From positions 1 to 20,746 of IMG/VR virus record IMGVR_UViG_3300009502_000240: a DNA stretch of 20,746 nt, one strand, 5' to 3'. Position 1 is the stretch's first letter. Every line of letters starts with the position of its first letter. Shown here piece after piece: positions 1 through 6,915 of this stretch. The notes below the pieces were generated by a model. It saw nothing but the letters and a program-made list of their open reading frames with translations, had not been told where the DNA came from and did not search any database. Position numbers and translations under genes: made by a program. The stretch is from a virus.

Positions 1-217
1 ATAAACTATGTAAATTACCTATTTTTTCACTTAACTCTGTCACTGATTCCATCATTAGTTTATGTATTACATTAAGTCTATTGTTCTGATTTCCTGCTTT
101 TGCTAGCGCAAGTTCAATCTTAGATTGCATTTCTTCATATTCGGGATGTTCTTTTAGAAACTCACTACGAGCCTCTAAAGCAGCCGCTAATCCTGGTTTA
201 ATTATATTAAGTGTCAC
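1..217 (-). CDS. Hypothetical phage protein, C-terminus cut by window edge
   Basis: An open frame runs off the left edge; 72 residues are visible. It starts at GTG (217), which overlaps the polymerase stop by the four bases GTGA. A GGAG five bases upstream decides this start. The visible part is charged and probably helical, beginning VTLNIIKPGLAAALEARSEF, with an alanine- and leucine-rich segment and a later MMESVTELSEK stretch. I do not recognise a family. Its translational coupling to DNA polymerase suggests a replication-associated role, but that is inference. Confidence 0.75.
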   Translation of the reverse strand, partial: MTLNIIKPGLAAALEARSEFLKEHPEYEEMQSKIELALAKAGNQNNRLNVIHKLMMESVTELSEKIGNLHSL

Positions 218-2166
218 TTAATCTCCAATCCTAATAAAGGTGCTAGTTTTCTTAAATCTGTTTCTCCTTTTTCCTCCATCCATATTTCATTATGATGAAT
301 AACTTTAGTATCAATTCTCATAGTAGTTACTGGTATTTGTAGTATCTCTCTAGTAGCTTGTAACATTGCTTCCTCAACCCAATGTATTAACATACGTTCA
401 TTTCTAGCGGCACCTCTTACATATACAGCATCATGAAGACCACACATAACCTTAAGATTTTTTTCAACTAGTAAAGTTATTGCTCTTCTTGTAATTGAAG
501 CAGCATTACCTTGTACTGGGAAATTTCGAACACTTGTCATAACAGGATTATCGGGAAATAATACCCAACCATCATTAGTAATTAACGGAACACCGTCTTT
601 ATATCTTTCAGATAAGTCATAAACCCATTGCCAATAAGTTGAGAATGTATTTTTATGGGCTTGTATCAATTCTAGTGTTCGTTCAATTGTTACATCAGTT
701 TTGGTATCGAATTTTAATTTAGTCTGTAGTTTAACACTTCCCATACCAAACTGGAGCCCTAACACTGTAGATTTACATAGGTTTCTTTCAAATTTATGAG
801 AGCTTTTAGTTGCAGATTCTGGAACCATTCCAGCCATCTTAGCAAAGGCTAAATAAACATCTCCAGAATTATAAGCGTCTAATAGATTTTGATCTCCAGA
901 CAATATGGCAGCTACATAGACCTCTTGTTGTGAGAAGTCCGAACCAACAATGATTTCTCCTTCTTCCGGGTTAATGATTGCACGAAGCCAGGATGACATA
1001 GCGAGTGGGAACGTCTTAGCTTTCGCTGCATTTCGTCCAGTTTGTGTACCAAAAATACCAAAGTAAGGCCGTATATTGTTATCAGAACCAAACCTAGTAA
1101 AAAAGCCGTTTCCATTATCCCCCCTAAACCATTTAAGTGATGAATCTGTTTTATTGAACTTCCAAAGTTCTTCTAAACCTTCTCCATATGTAGAATAACC
1201 AAACTCTTCTAGAGTTTTAGAATCAGATTTGTATTTTCCAGTTTTAGTTTTAGGGAAATTTTGTATGTTTAAAGAACTTACATATACTTGATATGCATTC
1301 ATATCTTTATGAGCTGGTTCTGGTTTATAGTGGAATACATTACCATTCTTATATGTTTTTGGTGGTTTACAGGTTTCAGGTACAAAGAAAGGGAAAAACT
1401 TATTAACTGTTTCTTTATGTGAATCTAAGATTGCTGGAGTCTTTTCTATTATTTTATTAAGTAGTTCTACGTTAACTGGCATTCCTATTTGCTCACATAA
1501 AGCTGTTGCTACACTGTATCTACCACGTTCTAATTGATCTTTACGAACATCACAAATAGATTCCTTAAGTAAAGCATTAGTAATTGCAACATCTAAAGCT
1601 CGAAGATATCTAGTATCACTAGCACAATATTCTAGTATTTCATCCATATGCTCTTGAATCTTTTCAAGATCTTTAGATAAAATTAAATTTCTCATTTCGT
1701 CCTTGTATATAGAGTCTAATTTTACATCAAGCATTTTATATACAGCATTTACTAAATTATATGGAGTTTCTGAATGATCTTCCGTATCGTCCTCATCATC
1801 TAAAGCTGGATATGGTGGAGGAGTAGAATATCTAGAAAGACCTTCTTTATCTAAATATTTACCATATTGATACTTATGGTTACTGTTACATAGCATTCTA
1901 AATTCTACATATAAATCTACCCATTCATACTCGAGAGGATTTAAGCCCAAACTTAACATGGATCTAGCTTCAGCTGATGCAGCATATGCTAAAATAATTT
2001 TTTTATTTTTATAACCTTCTATTATTTCTATAAATTTATGTTTATGATTAACTAAATCAAATTTTAAAGTCTCAGTTGTAGATGTACAAATAACTCCGGC
2101 TACATTGAACTGATTCTTTTCATTTGAGTTAAAAAACTCAGTATCAAGAGCTAAAGTTTCTGTCAT
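214..2166 (-). CDS. Family-A DNA polymerase with 3'-5' exonuclease domain
   Basis: This is the replicative phage DNA polymerase of the PolA/T7 gp5 class, 650 residues. The N-terminal DEDD exonuclease shows its first motif at the extreme N-terminus (LALDTEF, D8 and E10), and SDTRYL near residue 182 fits the last exonuclease motif. Polymerase motif A is GSDFSQQEVYVAA near 410 (canonical DYSQIELR). Motif B is the RNLCKSTVLGLQFGMG stretch near 460. Motif C is GLHDAVYV near 577. The 5'-nuclease domain of bacterial Pol I is absent, as is usual in phages. Motif C reads HDA where Pol I and T7 have HDE, a variant I believe also occurs in some other phage polymerases. The start ATG overlaps the stop of the upstream gene (ATGA) and follows GGAGAGGG. 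The gene lies at the distal end of the early operon. The assignment is secure; processivity factors are unknown. Confidence 0.96.
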   Translation of the reverse strand: MTETLALDTEFFNSNEKNQFNVAGVICTSTTETLKFDLVNHKHKFIEIIEGYKNKKIILAYAASAEARSMLSLGLNPLEYEWVDLYVEFRMLCNSNHKYQYGKYLDKEGLSRYSTPPPYPALDDEDDTEDHSETPYNLVNAVYKMLDVKLDSIYKDEMRNLILSKDLEKIQEHMDEILEYCASDTRYLRALDVAITNALLKESICDVRKDQLERGRYSVATALCEQIGMPVNVELLNKIIEKTPAILDSHKETVNKFFPFFVPETCKPPKTYKNGNVFHYKPEPAHKDMNAYQVYVSSLNIQNFPKTKTGKYKSDSKTLEEFGYSTYGEGLEELWKFNKTDSSLKWFRGDNGNGFFTRFGSDNNIRPYFGIFGTQTGRNAAKAKTFPLAMSSWLRAIINPEEGEIIVGSDFSQQEVYVAAILSGDQNLLDAYNSGDVYLAFAKMAGMVPESATKSSHKFERNLCKSTVLGLQFGMGSVKLQTKLKFDTKTDVTIERTLELIQAHKNTFSTYWQWVYDLSERYKDGVPLITNDGWVLFPDNPVMTSVRNFPVQGNAASITRRAITLLVEKNLKVMCGLHDAVYVRGAARNERMLIHWVEEAMLQATREILQIPVTTMRIDTKVIHHNEIWMEEKGETDLRKLAPLLGLEIK

Positions 2167-2336
2167 AGTTTTCCCTCTCCACGTAACTTCTGTACATACA
2201 TATATACTATTCCTAAAGAGTCTTTTGCTTTATTACCTTCTTCTATAAGAGCTTCATCTTCCAGTTGTTCCAGAATAAAGTTTAAAATATCCTCTAATTC
2301 TCGTATATTATGTTTTGCTTCTTTATAAATTGTCAT
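2163..2336 (-). CDS. Small hypothetical protein, 57 aa
   Basis: ATG at 2336 and TGA at 2163-2165, overlapping the upstream and downstream genes by ATGA on both sides, so it fills the gap exactly. GGAG lies about ten bases upstream of the start. The product (MTIYKEAKHNIRELEDILNF at its N-terminus) is highly charged, predicted all-helical and possibly coiled-coil, with heptad-like leucines and isoleucines. No family is recognised. Tight coupling to polymerase is the only functional hint. Confidence 0.75.
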   Translation of the reverse strand: MTIYKEAKHNIRELEDILNFILEQLEDEALIEEGNKAKDSLGIVYMYVQKLRGEGKL

Positions 2337-2500
2337 TGTCTAACTTCTCCAAAATACACTGCTATTGCAAGTAAAACAACCAGTATAACGTAGATTATAT
2401 CTATAAATAAATCAGTTAAATCCCTTTTAGTAAAAAGTTTTAGTGTTTCAGATAATATAAGAAATAATACGCAAAGTAGGCAAGCTGTTATAAGATTCAT
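2333..2500 (-). CDS. Small two-helix membrane protein, 55 aa
   Basis: The preferred start is the ATG at 2500, because GAGG lies five bases upstream of it. An ATG at 2521 would add seven residues but has no ribosome site. Two hydrophobic segments are visible: LITACLLCVLFLIL near residues 3-16 and IIYVILVVLLAIAVYF near 34-50, separated by a charged KLFTKRDLTDLF linker. The product should sit in the inner membrane. It could be holin-like, but its place between a lipoprotein and DNA polymerase in an early operon makes a membrane-remodelling or superinfection role at least as likely. It overlaps the next gene by ATGA. Confidence 0.72.
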   Translation of the reverse strand: MNLITACLLCVLFLILSETLKLFTKRDLTDLFIDIIYVILVVLLAIAVYFGEVRQ

Positions 2501-2510
2501 TACTTCCTCG

Positions 2511-2786
2511 TTACTGATCATCTTTAATCAGTTTAAGTAGCTTTGTGTCATTACATACTTCGGACAGTTGTCCTACATAAGAATTACCATATAAAGAAAA
2601 AGAAACATCTCCATTAGGCAATATATTTAGTTTATATCTTTCACATTTTTGTAAAGCTGCTTTGTTTATTGCTGTTTCCTTTGTATACGGTCGAAGGGTG
2701 TCAGACTCGTATTGAATACAACTAGAAAACAGTCCAAAACTTAAAAGAGCGCACATGCGCACTATTACTTTTTGATTATTTTTCAT
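2511..2786 (-). CDS. Predicted lipoprotein, 91 aa
   Basis: The N-terminus is a type II signal peptide: basic n-region (MKNNQKVIVR), hydrophobic core (MCALLSFGLF) and a lipobox-like LFSSC with the acceptor Cys at residue 23. The mature part is about 69 residues with two further Cys residues that could form a disulfide outside the cytoplasm. The start at 2786 follows GGAGG at good spacing and overlaps the stop of the upstream gene by ATGA. It precedes a two-helix membrane protein. Phage lipoproteins expressed early are often superinfection-exclusion proteins (such as T5 Llp, known), whereas Rz1-type spanins lie in lysis cassettes. Here there is no lysis neighbour, so exclusion is favoured by inference. 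Confidence 0.8.
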   Translation of the reverse strand: MKNNQKVIVRMCALLSFGLFSSCIQYESDTLRPYTKETAINKAALQKCERYKLNILPNGDVSFSLYGNSYVGQLSEVCNDTKLLKLIKDDQ

Positions 2787-2941
2787 TGTTCACCTCCACC
2801 CCAACACGAATCAAAAGACCATCCTTTGAATGTTGTTGCAAGCATCTTATTTAGTTTTTTATCAAAATCTGAAAGGTCTAAAGCCTCCATATAAAATGTC
2901 CTGGTTTTTTCTTCTTTAGATATCCATATTTTAAATTTCAT
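2783..2941 (-). CDS. Small hypothetical protein, 52 aa
   Basis: ATG at 2941 with AGGTAGGAC just upstream; the TGA at 2783-2785 overlaps the lipoprotein start. The product begins MKFKIWISKEEKTRTFYMEA and ends in a Trp-, Cys- and Gly-rich tail (GWSFDSCWGGGEQ). The C-terminal GGAGGTGA codons double as the ribosome site of the lipoprotein gene. No family is recognised. Confidence 0.72.
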   Translation of the reverse strand: MKFKIWISKEEKTRTFYMEALDLSDFDKKLNKMLATTFKGWSFDSCWGGGEQ

Positions 2942-2952
2942 AGTCCTACCTA

Positions 2953-3117
2953 CTAATTAGAAGATTCTTCTTTATCGTCTATATATTCAAGATCAAGTCG
3001 CAAATCTTCAATCATCTCATTAAATAGTTGATCCCTGCTAAGATTTGGGTTTTCTTGCAAAATCATATCAATAAATGCTCTATTATCATCAGTTAACTCT
3101 AAAATTATAAATTTCAT
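2953..3117 (-). CDS. Small acidic hypothetical protein, 54 aa
   Basis: ATG at 3117 preceded by a strong AGGAGGAG, overlapping the previous stop by ATGA; it ends at TAG 2953-2955. The product is strongly acidic, with the C-terminal half dominated by Asp and Glu (EDLRLDLEYIDDKEESSN), and probably helical. Short acidic early phage proteins sometimes act as DNA mimics or host-enzyme inhibitors, but nothing specific supports that here. Confidence 0.75.
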   Translation of the reverse strand: MKFIILELTDDNRAFIDMILQENPNLSRDQLFNEMIEDLRLDLEYIDDKEESSN

Positions 3118-3698
3118 AAATCTCCTCCTGAGATTACTTTAATAACCTCTTCGTATGAACTTCTGGATTGAATACGATATAACATATTAATATTTGCTGC
3201 CAGGTGTGCTAGATGACTCAATCCACTATCAGATGCGGATTCCTCACCACCTATATAAGCTAAGAAATGCCTCATAGAAGCGTCTATAAGCTCACCAGCG
3301 GCTTCAGAAGTCATCAGCCTAAAATTATCCACACCGTGTTTCTTCTGCCCAAAACGGAACACCTGACCTATTTCTAATAGAAATTTAGGGTTCAATGCTC
3401 TCATGTGAGGTTTGTCAGACATATCTCCTTTACCGGTGATACCGAGTATATCAGATTTCATTTCTCCTCTCACTTCTGGGCTAGGTGTTTTCAATTCATT
3501 ATCCTCATCTGGGATGATAAATTCAACAAAATCATCCTTATTTTGCTTTTTCTTTAAATCATTAATTACGTGGTATAAACACATAGTATGTGAATCTAAT
3601 ACTTCTCTTAGAATTGATGGATTTAGTCGTTCAGGTGGTATTGTTTGTAATGCAGTTTTAATATTAGTTAGTCTTTCTATTTCTTTTTCATTGTTCAT
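3114..3698 (-). CDS. dATP/dGTP diphosphohydrolase-like protein (DUF5664 family)
   Basis: 194 residues. The segment from about residue 100 (RALNPKFLLEIGQVFRFGQKK), through HGVDNFR and ELIDASMRHFLAYIGGEE, to SGLSHLAHLAANINMLY is the pattern I associate with the phage family called DUF5664 or dGTP diphosphohydrolase N-terminal, an all-alpha MazG-related fold. The conserved Glu/Asp/His residues of that core are present. The N-terminal 90 residues are variable and charged. The expected role is hydrolysis of a purine dNTP to the monophosphate in nucleotide-pool remodelling. GGGAGG precedes the ATG, which overlaps the adjacent MazG-like gene by ATGA. Family membership comes from memory of the motif pattern; the substrate is unproven. 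Confidence 0.78.
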   Translation of the reverse strand: MNNEKEIERLTNIKTALQTIPPERLNPSILREVLDSHTMCLYHVINDLKKKQNKDDFVEFIIPDEDNELKTPSPEVRGEMKSDILGITGKGDMSDKPHMRALNPKFLLEIGQVFRFGQKKHGVDNFRLMTSEAAGELIDASMRHFLAYIGGEESASDSGLSHLAHLAANINMLYRIQSRSSYEEVIKVISGGDL

Positions 3699-4006
3699 TT
3701 ATTACCTCCCTTATGTCTATCTTGCAGTTTCTTAAATACTTTTTCTTCAAGTTCATTGATATCTGTTCCTAACTCATCACAGGCTAAATGAACAAACCAT
3801 ATTACATCAGCTAATTCATTTTCTAATTCGGATTTCCACCCTGGTTTATCATAAAATATGTTTTTATGTATGATTTCGAGAAACTCTGCAGCTTCTAATG
3901 AAATACCCATAGCAGCATGTAACATCCTCATATTGCCAACTAGTTTAGCACGTTTAGTATCTGTATAGTTAGTTTCAGTTAAAAGAAGTTCTTTAGTTGT
4001 TACCAT
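3695..4006 (-). CDS. MazG-like nucleotide pyrophosphohydrolase
   Basis: 103 residues, the length of a single-domain MazG-like enzyme. The metal-binding signature is visible: E38, E41 and E44 in SLEAAEFLE, and E64 with D67 in ELENELADVIWF, matching the EExxE-(12-28)-ExxD pattern of all-alpha NTP pyrophosphatases. The enzyme would convert a (d)NTP, or an alarmone in some phages, to the monophosphate plus pyrophosphate in the cytoplasm. It directly precedes a second pyrophosphohydrolase-like gene, so the two probably act together on nucleotide pools. The start has only a weak GTGAG ribosome site, two bases after the previous stop, so translation is probably coupled. Confidence 0.85.
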   Translation of the reverse strand: MVTTKELLLTETNYTDTKRAKLVGNMRMLHAAMGISLEAAEFLEIIHKNIFYDKPGWKSELENELADVIWFVHLACDELGTDINELEEKVFKKLQDRHKGGNK

Positions 4007-4008
4007 TG

Positions 4009-4194
4009 TTAACTCACTGTAAAATTTAGGTTTTCAAACGGTATTACCCTAACACTAAAAGGCCACACACCGGCATTTGACTCATAAATTGAACGTAAAA
4101 TATATGGGATTGTACCGTTTAGATTGTTATTATGAACAAAATTCAAAAATCGTTTTGTTTGTAATGCTATCATCTCTGGTGTTGCTTGTCCCAT
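4009..4194 (-). CDS. Small hypothetical protein, 61 aa
   Basis: The chosen start is ATG 4194 (MGQATPEM). A TTG 12 bases upstream would add four residues but overlaps the TTGGAGG that serves as the ribosome site. The product has a basic N-terminal half and ends in SVRVIPFENLNFTVS, probably beta. No family is recognised. It lies immediately upstream of the MazG-like gene. Confidence 0.7.
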   Translation of the reverse strand: MGQATPEMIALQTKRFLNFVHNNNLNGTIPYILRSIYESNAGVWPFSVRVIPFENLNFTVS

Positions 4195-4206
4195 ACTAAC
4201 CTCCAA

Positions 4207-4683
4207 TTATCCTAGCTTCTGATAGGAATAACTCATTCGTATATTATAGTAAAAATAACTGCCTGCTGAAGATGCTTCTTCCCATTCCATTACTGTATCA
4301 ACTGGAACCCCTGAATAACTATATGTAGAACCAGACTTAAAACTAACTACTAGGTATTGTTTATCTACCCAGTAAGTAGATGATTGTATGGTTGAAGATG
4401 GTTTAGTTTTAACGTTAGTATTAGCTTTACTAAATCGTTCTATTTCTCCGGGTTTAAGAGATTCTTCAGGATCTTTTTCATCCTCAATTTTACCATCTCT
4501 AATTATTAATCTTCTACCTGAAGATTTAGAACTTCTTGTAGATAATCCTTGCTGTTTAAGAAAGGCTGTAGGTATATTAAACTTTAATGTATCTGCTTTA
4601 AAATCAGCGTGATACACATTCTCTGAACCTAGTTGTTTATATAAGTCTTTAAGTAAATCTTCATAACTTGTATTAATTGCCAT
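4207..4683 (-). CDS. KTSC-domain protein
   Basis: 158 residues. The C-terminal 60 (from about STYWVDKQYLVVSFKSGSTY through YSYSGVPVDTVMEWEEASSAG to FYYNIRMSY) match the KTSC domain (lysyl-tRNA-synthetase C-terminal-like). This small fold occurs alone in many phages and is of unknown biochemical function. The N-terminal 90 residues hold a Ser/Lys-rich linker (STRSSKSSGRR) and look partly disordered. AAGGA precedes the ATG. The domain call is confident; no activity can be assigned. It lies in the small-gene part of the early operon. Confidence 0.8.
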   Translation of the reverse strand: MAINTSYEDLLKDLYKQLGSENVYHADFKADTLKFNIPTAFLKQQGLSTRSSKSSGRRLIIRDGKIEDEKDPEESLKPGEIERFSKANTNVKTKPSSTIQSSTYWVDKQYLVVSFKSGSTYSYSGVPVDTVMEWEEASSAGSYFYYNIRMSYSYQKLG

Positions 4684-4692
4684 ATAAATTCC

Positions 4693-4920
4693 TTAAGGTA
4701 GATTACTCCAAGATTTCCATATAACATTTTTACGAGGTTTATCTTCCTTATCTTCCAAATAAAAATCAGGAATACCCGTAAGATCGTCTACTTCTGGGTA
4801 AGCTCCAGCATAGGTGTTAGAAAATAGATTTAGTTTTTCTTTTTGTTCTTTATATCTTAGGTTTTTCTTAGCTTTGATTCTTTCCTTATTTTGTTGATAA
4901 TACTTCTTTTGGTCAGTCAT
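4693..4920 (-). CDS. Small hypothetical protein, basic N-terminus, 75 aa
   Basis: GGAG lies eight bases upstream of the ATG. The N-terminal 30 residues are Lys/Arg/Gln-rich and helical (KKYYQQNKERIKAKKNLRYK), of the type seen at the start of phage HNH and zinc-binding proteins. No Cys or His cluster follows, so no HNH motif is present. The second half is acidic. It could bind nucleic acid through the basic helix; this is inference only. Confidence 0.68.
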   Translation of the reverse strand: MTDQKKYYQQNKERIKAKKNLRYKEQKEKLNLFSNTYAGAYPEVDDLTGIPDFYLEDKEDKPRKNVIWKSWSNLP

Positions 4921-4924
4921 GTTA

Positions 4925-5116
4925 CTACTCCGTTCTATGACGTTTCTTTTGAGAACGTATATGTTCTTGAGAGAATGAACCTTCCCATGTTGTCCATTCA
5001 GTTATTAAATCAAAACTCATATTTATCTTACATTGTACACACGAATACCAATACTTTAGAGGTACAACCTTCTCCTTATTACATATTTTACATTTTATTT
5101 TATGCGTTTGTCTCAT
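4925..5116 (-). CDS. Small zinc-ribbon protein, 63 aa
   Basis: Two CxxC knuckles are present, CKIC (residues 9-12) and CVQC (about 26-29), 13 residues apart, which is the layout of a four-cysteine zinc ribbon. The rest includes a Trp/Thr segment (ITEWTTWEGSF) and a basic C-terminus (RSQKKRHR). The start overlaps the previous gene's stop by ATGA, and only a weak GTGAAG lies upstream. Phage zinc ribbons of this size often bind nucleic acid or host transcription proteins; the target here is unknown. Confidence 0.75.
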   Translation of the reverse strand: MRQTHKIKCKICNKEKVVPLKYWYSCVQCKINMSFDLITEWTTWEGSFSQEHIRSQKKRHRTE

Positions 5117-5346
5117 TTCTTCACCCGTACTTCTTTTTTAAGCGCTAAGAAATAACTGGTAGGATCATCTATTAAACCATAAAAAATAAATATTTTTTTA
5201 GGGTTTGCTTCATTAAAAATTCTTACATATTTTTTAGCTATATCTTCTGAAGATGTTAACAGTAGTTTACCGCTATCTGTTGTTAATGGAACCAGTTTTG
5301 GAAAATTATCGGTTATATCTAATACTAGTACTGCACTCTTAGCCAT
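5113..5346 (-). CDS. Small hypothetical protein, 77 aa
   Basis: AGGAG lies six bases upstream of ATG 5346. The predicted pattern is mixed alpha/beta (SAVLVLDI, then IFIFYGLIDDPTSYFLALKK) ending in a basic KKEVRVKK. No family is recognised. It overlaps the zinc-ribbon gene by ATGA. Confidence 0.7.
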   Translation of the reverse strand: MAKSAVLVLDITDNFPKLVPLTTDSGKLLLTSSEDIAKKYVRIFNEANPKKIFIFYGLIDDPTSYFLALKKEVRVKK

Positions 5347-5348
5347 AA

Positions 5349-5693
5349 TTATCTCCTGTTTGATAAATCAATATCCAACACACTATATATGGTGTTGTCA
5401 ATATCCACTCCTACGTATTTACAATCTGTTCTATTATAATGTTTTAATGTGAATTCTTGGCCATGTTCTATTTTAACCCTTTCGGTTATATCTTTGCTTG
5501 ATTCTACTTCATCATTTATAAATCTACCTGTTTTTGAATAAGTAAAATCTGTAAGTTTACATTTAAAAGTATACTTGTTTTTATAATTACCTTCTGGTTC
5601 GTCCTTATAAAGTAAGACTAATTTTCTATTTTGAATCTTTCCCTCTACTTCTTCACCCCTAGTCCTATATAGGACACTAGTTTTTATAATCAT
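5349..5693 (-). CDS. Hypothetical protein, 114 aa
   Basis: AGGA lies seven bases upstream of ATG 5693. The sequence is beta-rich with many alternating hydrophobic and charged residues (RKLVLLYKDE, YTFKCKLTDFTY, CKYVGVDIDNTIYSVLDI), suggesting a small beta-barrel or sandwich. It has two cysteines. No family is recognised. Confidence 0.7.
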   Translation of the reverse strand: MIIKTSVLYRTRGEEVEGKIQNRKLVLLYKDEPEGNYKNKYTFKCKLTDFTYSKTGRFINDEVESSKDITERVKIEHGQEFTLKHYNRTDCKYVGVDIDNTIYSVLDIDLSNRR

Positions 5694-5702
5694 ATTAGTA
5701 TC

Positions 5703-5963
5703 CTATACACCAGGTGTTGTAGGTTTAGGTTGTATCTTATATAACATACTAACCCGTTTGTTATGTTCTTCCCTTAGATTACGATTACTACATTCTCTCA
5801 ACCATTTTTTATGGTTAACCCAGTCTGTTATAACCCCATCTTTTACTGGTACATTACCGTATTTTTTAATACGTTCTAATGCATATGTACTAAGGGATAT
5901 TACATTCTCTCTTTCATTGAAAAGTGACCATATAAAATCACCTATAGACATTGTAAAGCTCAT
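5703..5963 (-). CDS. Hypothetical protein, 86 aa
   Basis: ATG 5963 overlaps the upstream stop (ATGA) and follows AAGGA at six bases. The product is basic with several Trp residues (GDFIWSLFNE, DWVNHKKWLRECSNRNLREEH) and a helical centre, ending in a proline-rich KPTTPGV. It could be a nucleic-acid-binding or host-interaction protein; no family is recognised. Confidence 0.7.
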   Translation of the reverse strand: MSFTMSIGDFIWSLFNERENVISLSTYALERIKKYGNVPVKDGVITDWVNHKKWLRECSNRNLREEHNKRVSMLYKIQPKPTTPGV

Positions 5964-6163
5964 GACAAATCCTTTTTTATTTGCTCCTGTACCATTTGAA
6001 AACGTTCTTGTTCTAGTTTAAACAACTCACGTTTAACATTTAGAAGCTGATTCTCTGCCTCAATTACTTGGTTCTGTAGGTATTCTCTATCTACTGTAAC
6101 GCTGTGTTTACCACCTTTAAAAATCATATATAAAACAACCCCAATTAGTATAACCCAAACCAT
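5960..6163 (-). CDS. Small membrane-anchored coiled-coil protein, 67 aa
   Basis: Residues 2-15 form one hydrophobic segment (VWVILIGVVLYMIF). A basic GGKH follows, then about 45 residues of heptad-like coiled coil (YLQNQVIEAENQLLNVKREL and onward). The topology resembles an i-spanin or Rz-type anchor, but the gene lies in the early operon away from any lysis gene. AGGGGAAG precedes the ATG, which shares one base with the previous stop (TAATG). Function unknown. Confidence 0.72.
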   Translation of the reverse strand: MVWVILIGVVLYMIFKGGKHSVTVDREYLQNQVIEAENQLLNVKRELFKLEQERFQMVQEQIKKDLS

Positions 6164-6387
6164 TACACTTCCCCTTTTAATTGTCTCTTTAGTGAATCTA
6201 TATATTTTTTGTCCATATATTCAAAAAGAGTTGCCCCGATAAAATTCTTACTTTTCTTATTCTTAGCCGTACTGTAAGCTATAGTTAACTCTATAAATGT
6301 TTTATCTTCTCTAAGTAGATTAGTAACTTCATTTATAGTTATCATCGCTTTATCTTTCTCAGCCTCAGTCATATCATTTAATTTCAC
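6163..6387 (-). CDS. Small hypothetical protein, 74 aa, GTG start
   Basis: GTG 6387 is chosen because GGAG lies about eight bases upstream; the ATG at 6372 has no ribosome site. The product is charged and helical (MTEAEKDKAMITINEVTNLL, then LTIAYSTAKNKKSKNFIGAT). It overlaps the end of the upstream gene by 14 bases in another frame. No family is recognised. Confidence 0.7.
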   Translation of the reverse strand: MKLNDMTEAEKDKAMITINEVTNLLREDKTFIELTIAYSTAKNKKSKNFIGATLFEYMDKKYIDSLKRQLKGEV

Positions 6388-6553
6388 TAGGTTTCTCCAT
6401 TAATTTTTGTAGTTCAAAAGAAATTTGTTTCTGTAAATCTCTATCTAAATCTTTAAACATAGCCCAGATAACTGTATTTAAAGAATAATTACAATCGTTA
6501 CAGAGCTCTATAGCTCTTTTAGCTAATTCCTTAGCTCTACCAAGGTTTTCCAT
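6374..6553 (-). CDS. Small helical hypothetical protein, 59 aa
   Basis: ATG 6553 follows a GAGGTGG ribosome site; the TGA is at 6374-6376. The product begins MENLGRAKELAKRAIELCND and is predicted all-helical with an amphipathic second half (LQKQISFELQKLMEK). Its tail carries the ribosome site of the next gene. No family is recognised. Confidence 0.72.
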   Translation of the reverse strand: MENLGRAKELAKRAIELCNDCNYSLNTVIWAMFKDLDRDLQKQISFELQKLMEKPSEIK

Positions 6554-6701
6554 TTAACCACCTCATCATTTGTTTATAAGTGTTGCCATATACTAAACAA
6601 CCACGTTTTTTTACTTGTTCCGTTAGAATAGGATTACCAAGAAAGTTTAACCAACTCTTAGTACATTTACGATAATCTCTAAGCATTACTTTTAGGTACA
6701 T
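6537..6701 (-). CDS. Small basic hypothetical protein, 54 aa
   Basis: The start is set at ATG 6701 (MYLKVMLRDY) because GAGGGG lies seven bases upstream. An ATG at 6722 would add seven residues but has no ribosome site and would overlap the previous gene. The product is basic and aromatic, with two Cys residues and a C-terminal WLNGKPW. It overlaps the next gene by 17 bases. No family is recognised. Confidence 0.66.
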   Translation of the reverse strand: MYLKVMLRDYRKCTKSWLNFLGNPILTEQVKKRGCLVYGNTYKQMMRWLNGKPW

Positions 6702-6705
6702 ATTG

Positions 6706-6915
6706 TTACCCCTCATATCCATGATCCCAATCTACACTGTAGAAGGCATCTTGTTCAGATTCCAATGGAATAATTTTATAACCTGCAAGATCTCGTTCAA
6801 CATCAACAATTACATCCCCAGGTTCTATTTTAGTACTTGTTCTTATGTAGTAGGTTTTAGATACTCCGAAGCATTTTTCATAATAATAAGCACGAGTTAA
6901 AATATATGTTGTCAT
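6706..6915 (-). CDS. Small hypothetical protein, 69 aa
   Basis: ATG 6915 overlaps the upstream TGA (ATGA) and follows GGGTGG. The pattern is beta-rich: YILTRAYYYEK, YYIRTSTKIEPGDVIVDVE, then an acidic end (DAFYSVDWDHGYEG). No family is recognised. Confidence 0.7.
   Translation of the reverse strand: MTTYILTRAYYYEKCFGVSKTYYIRTSTKIEPGDVIVDVERDLAGYKIIPLESEQDAFYSVDWDHGYEG

Noticed and set aside
5758-6021. 87-codon plus-strand ORF
   Set aside because: It is antisense to two well-supported coupled genes with good ribosome sites, in an arm read only leftward.
5960-6163. Spanin identity for the membrane-anchored coiled-coil protein
   Set aside because: The topology fits, but there is no endolysin, holin or partner lipoprotein adjacent, and the gene is within the early operon, so only topology was annotated.
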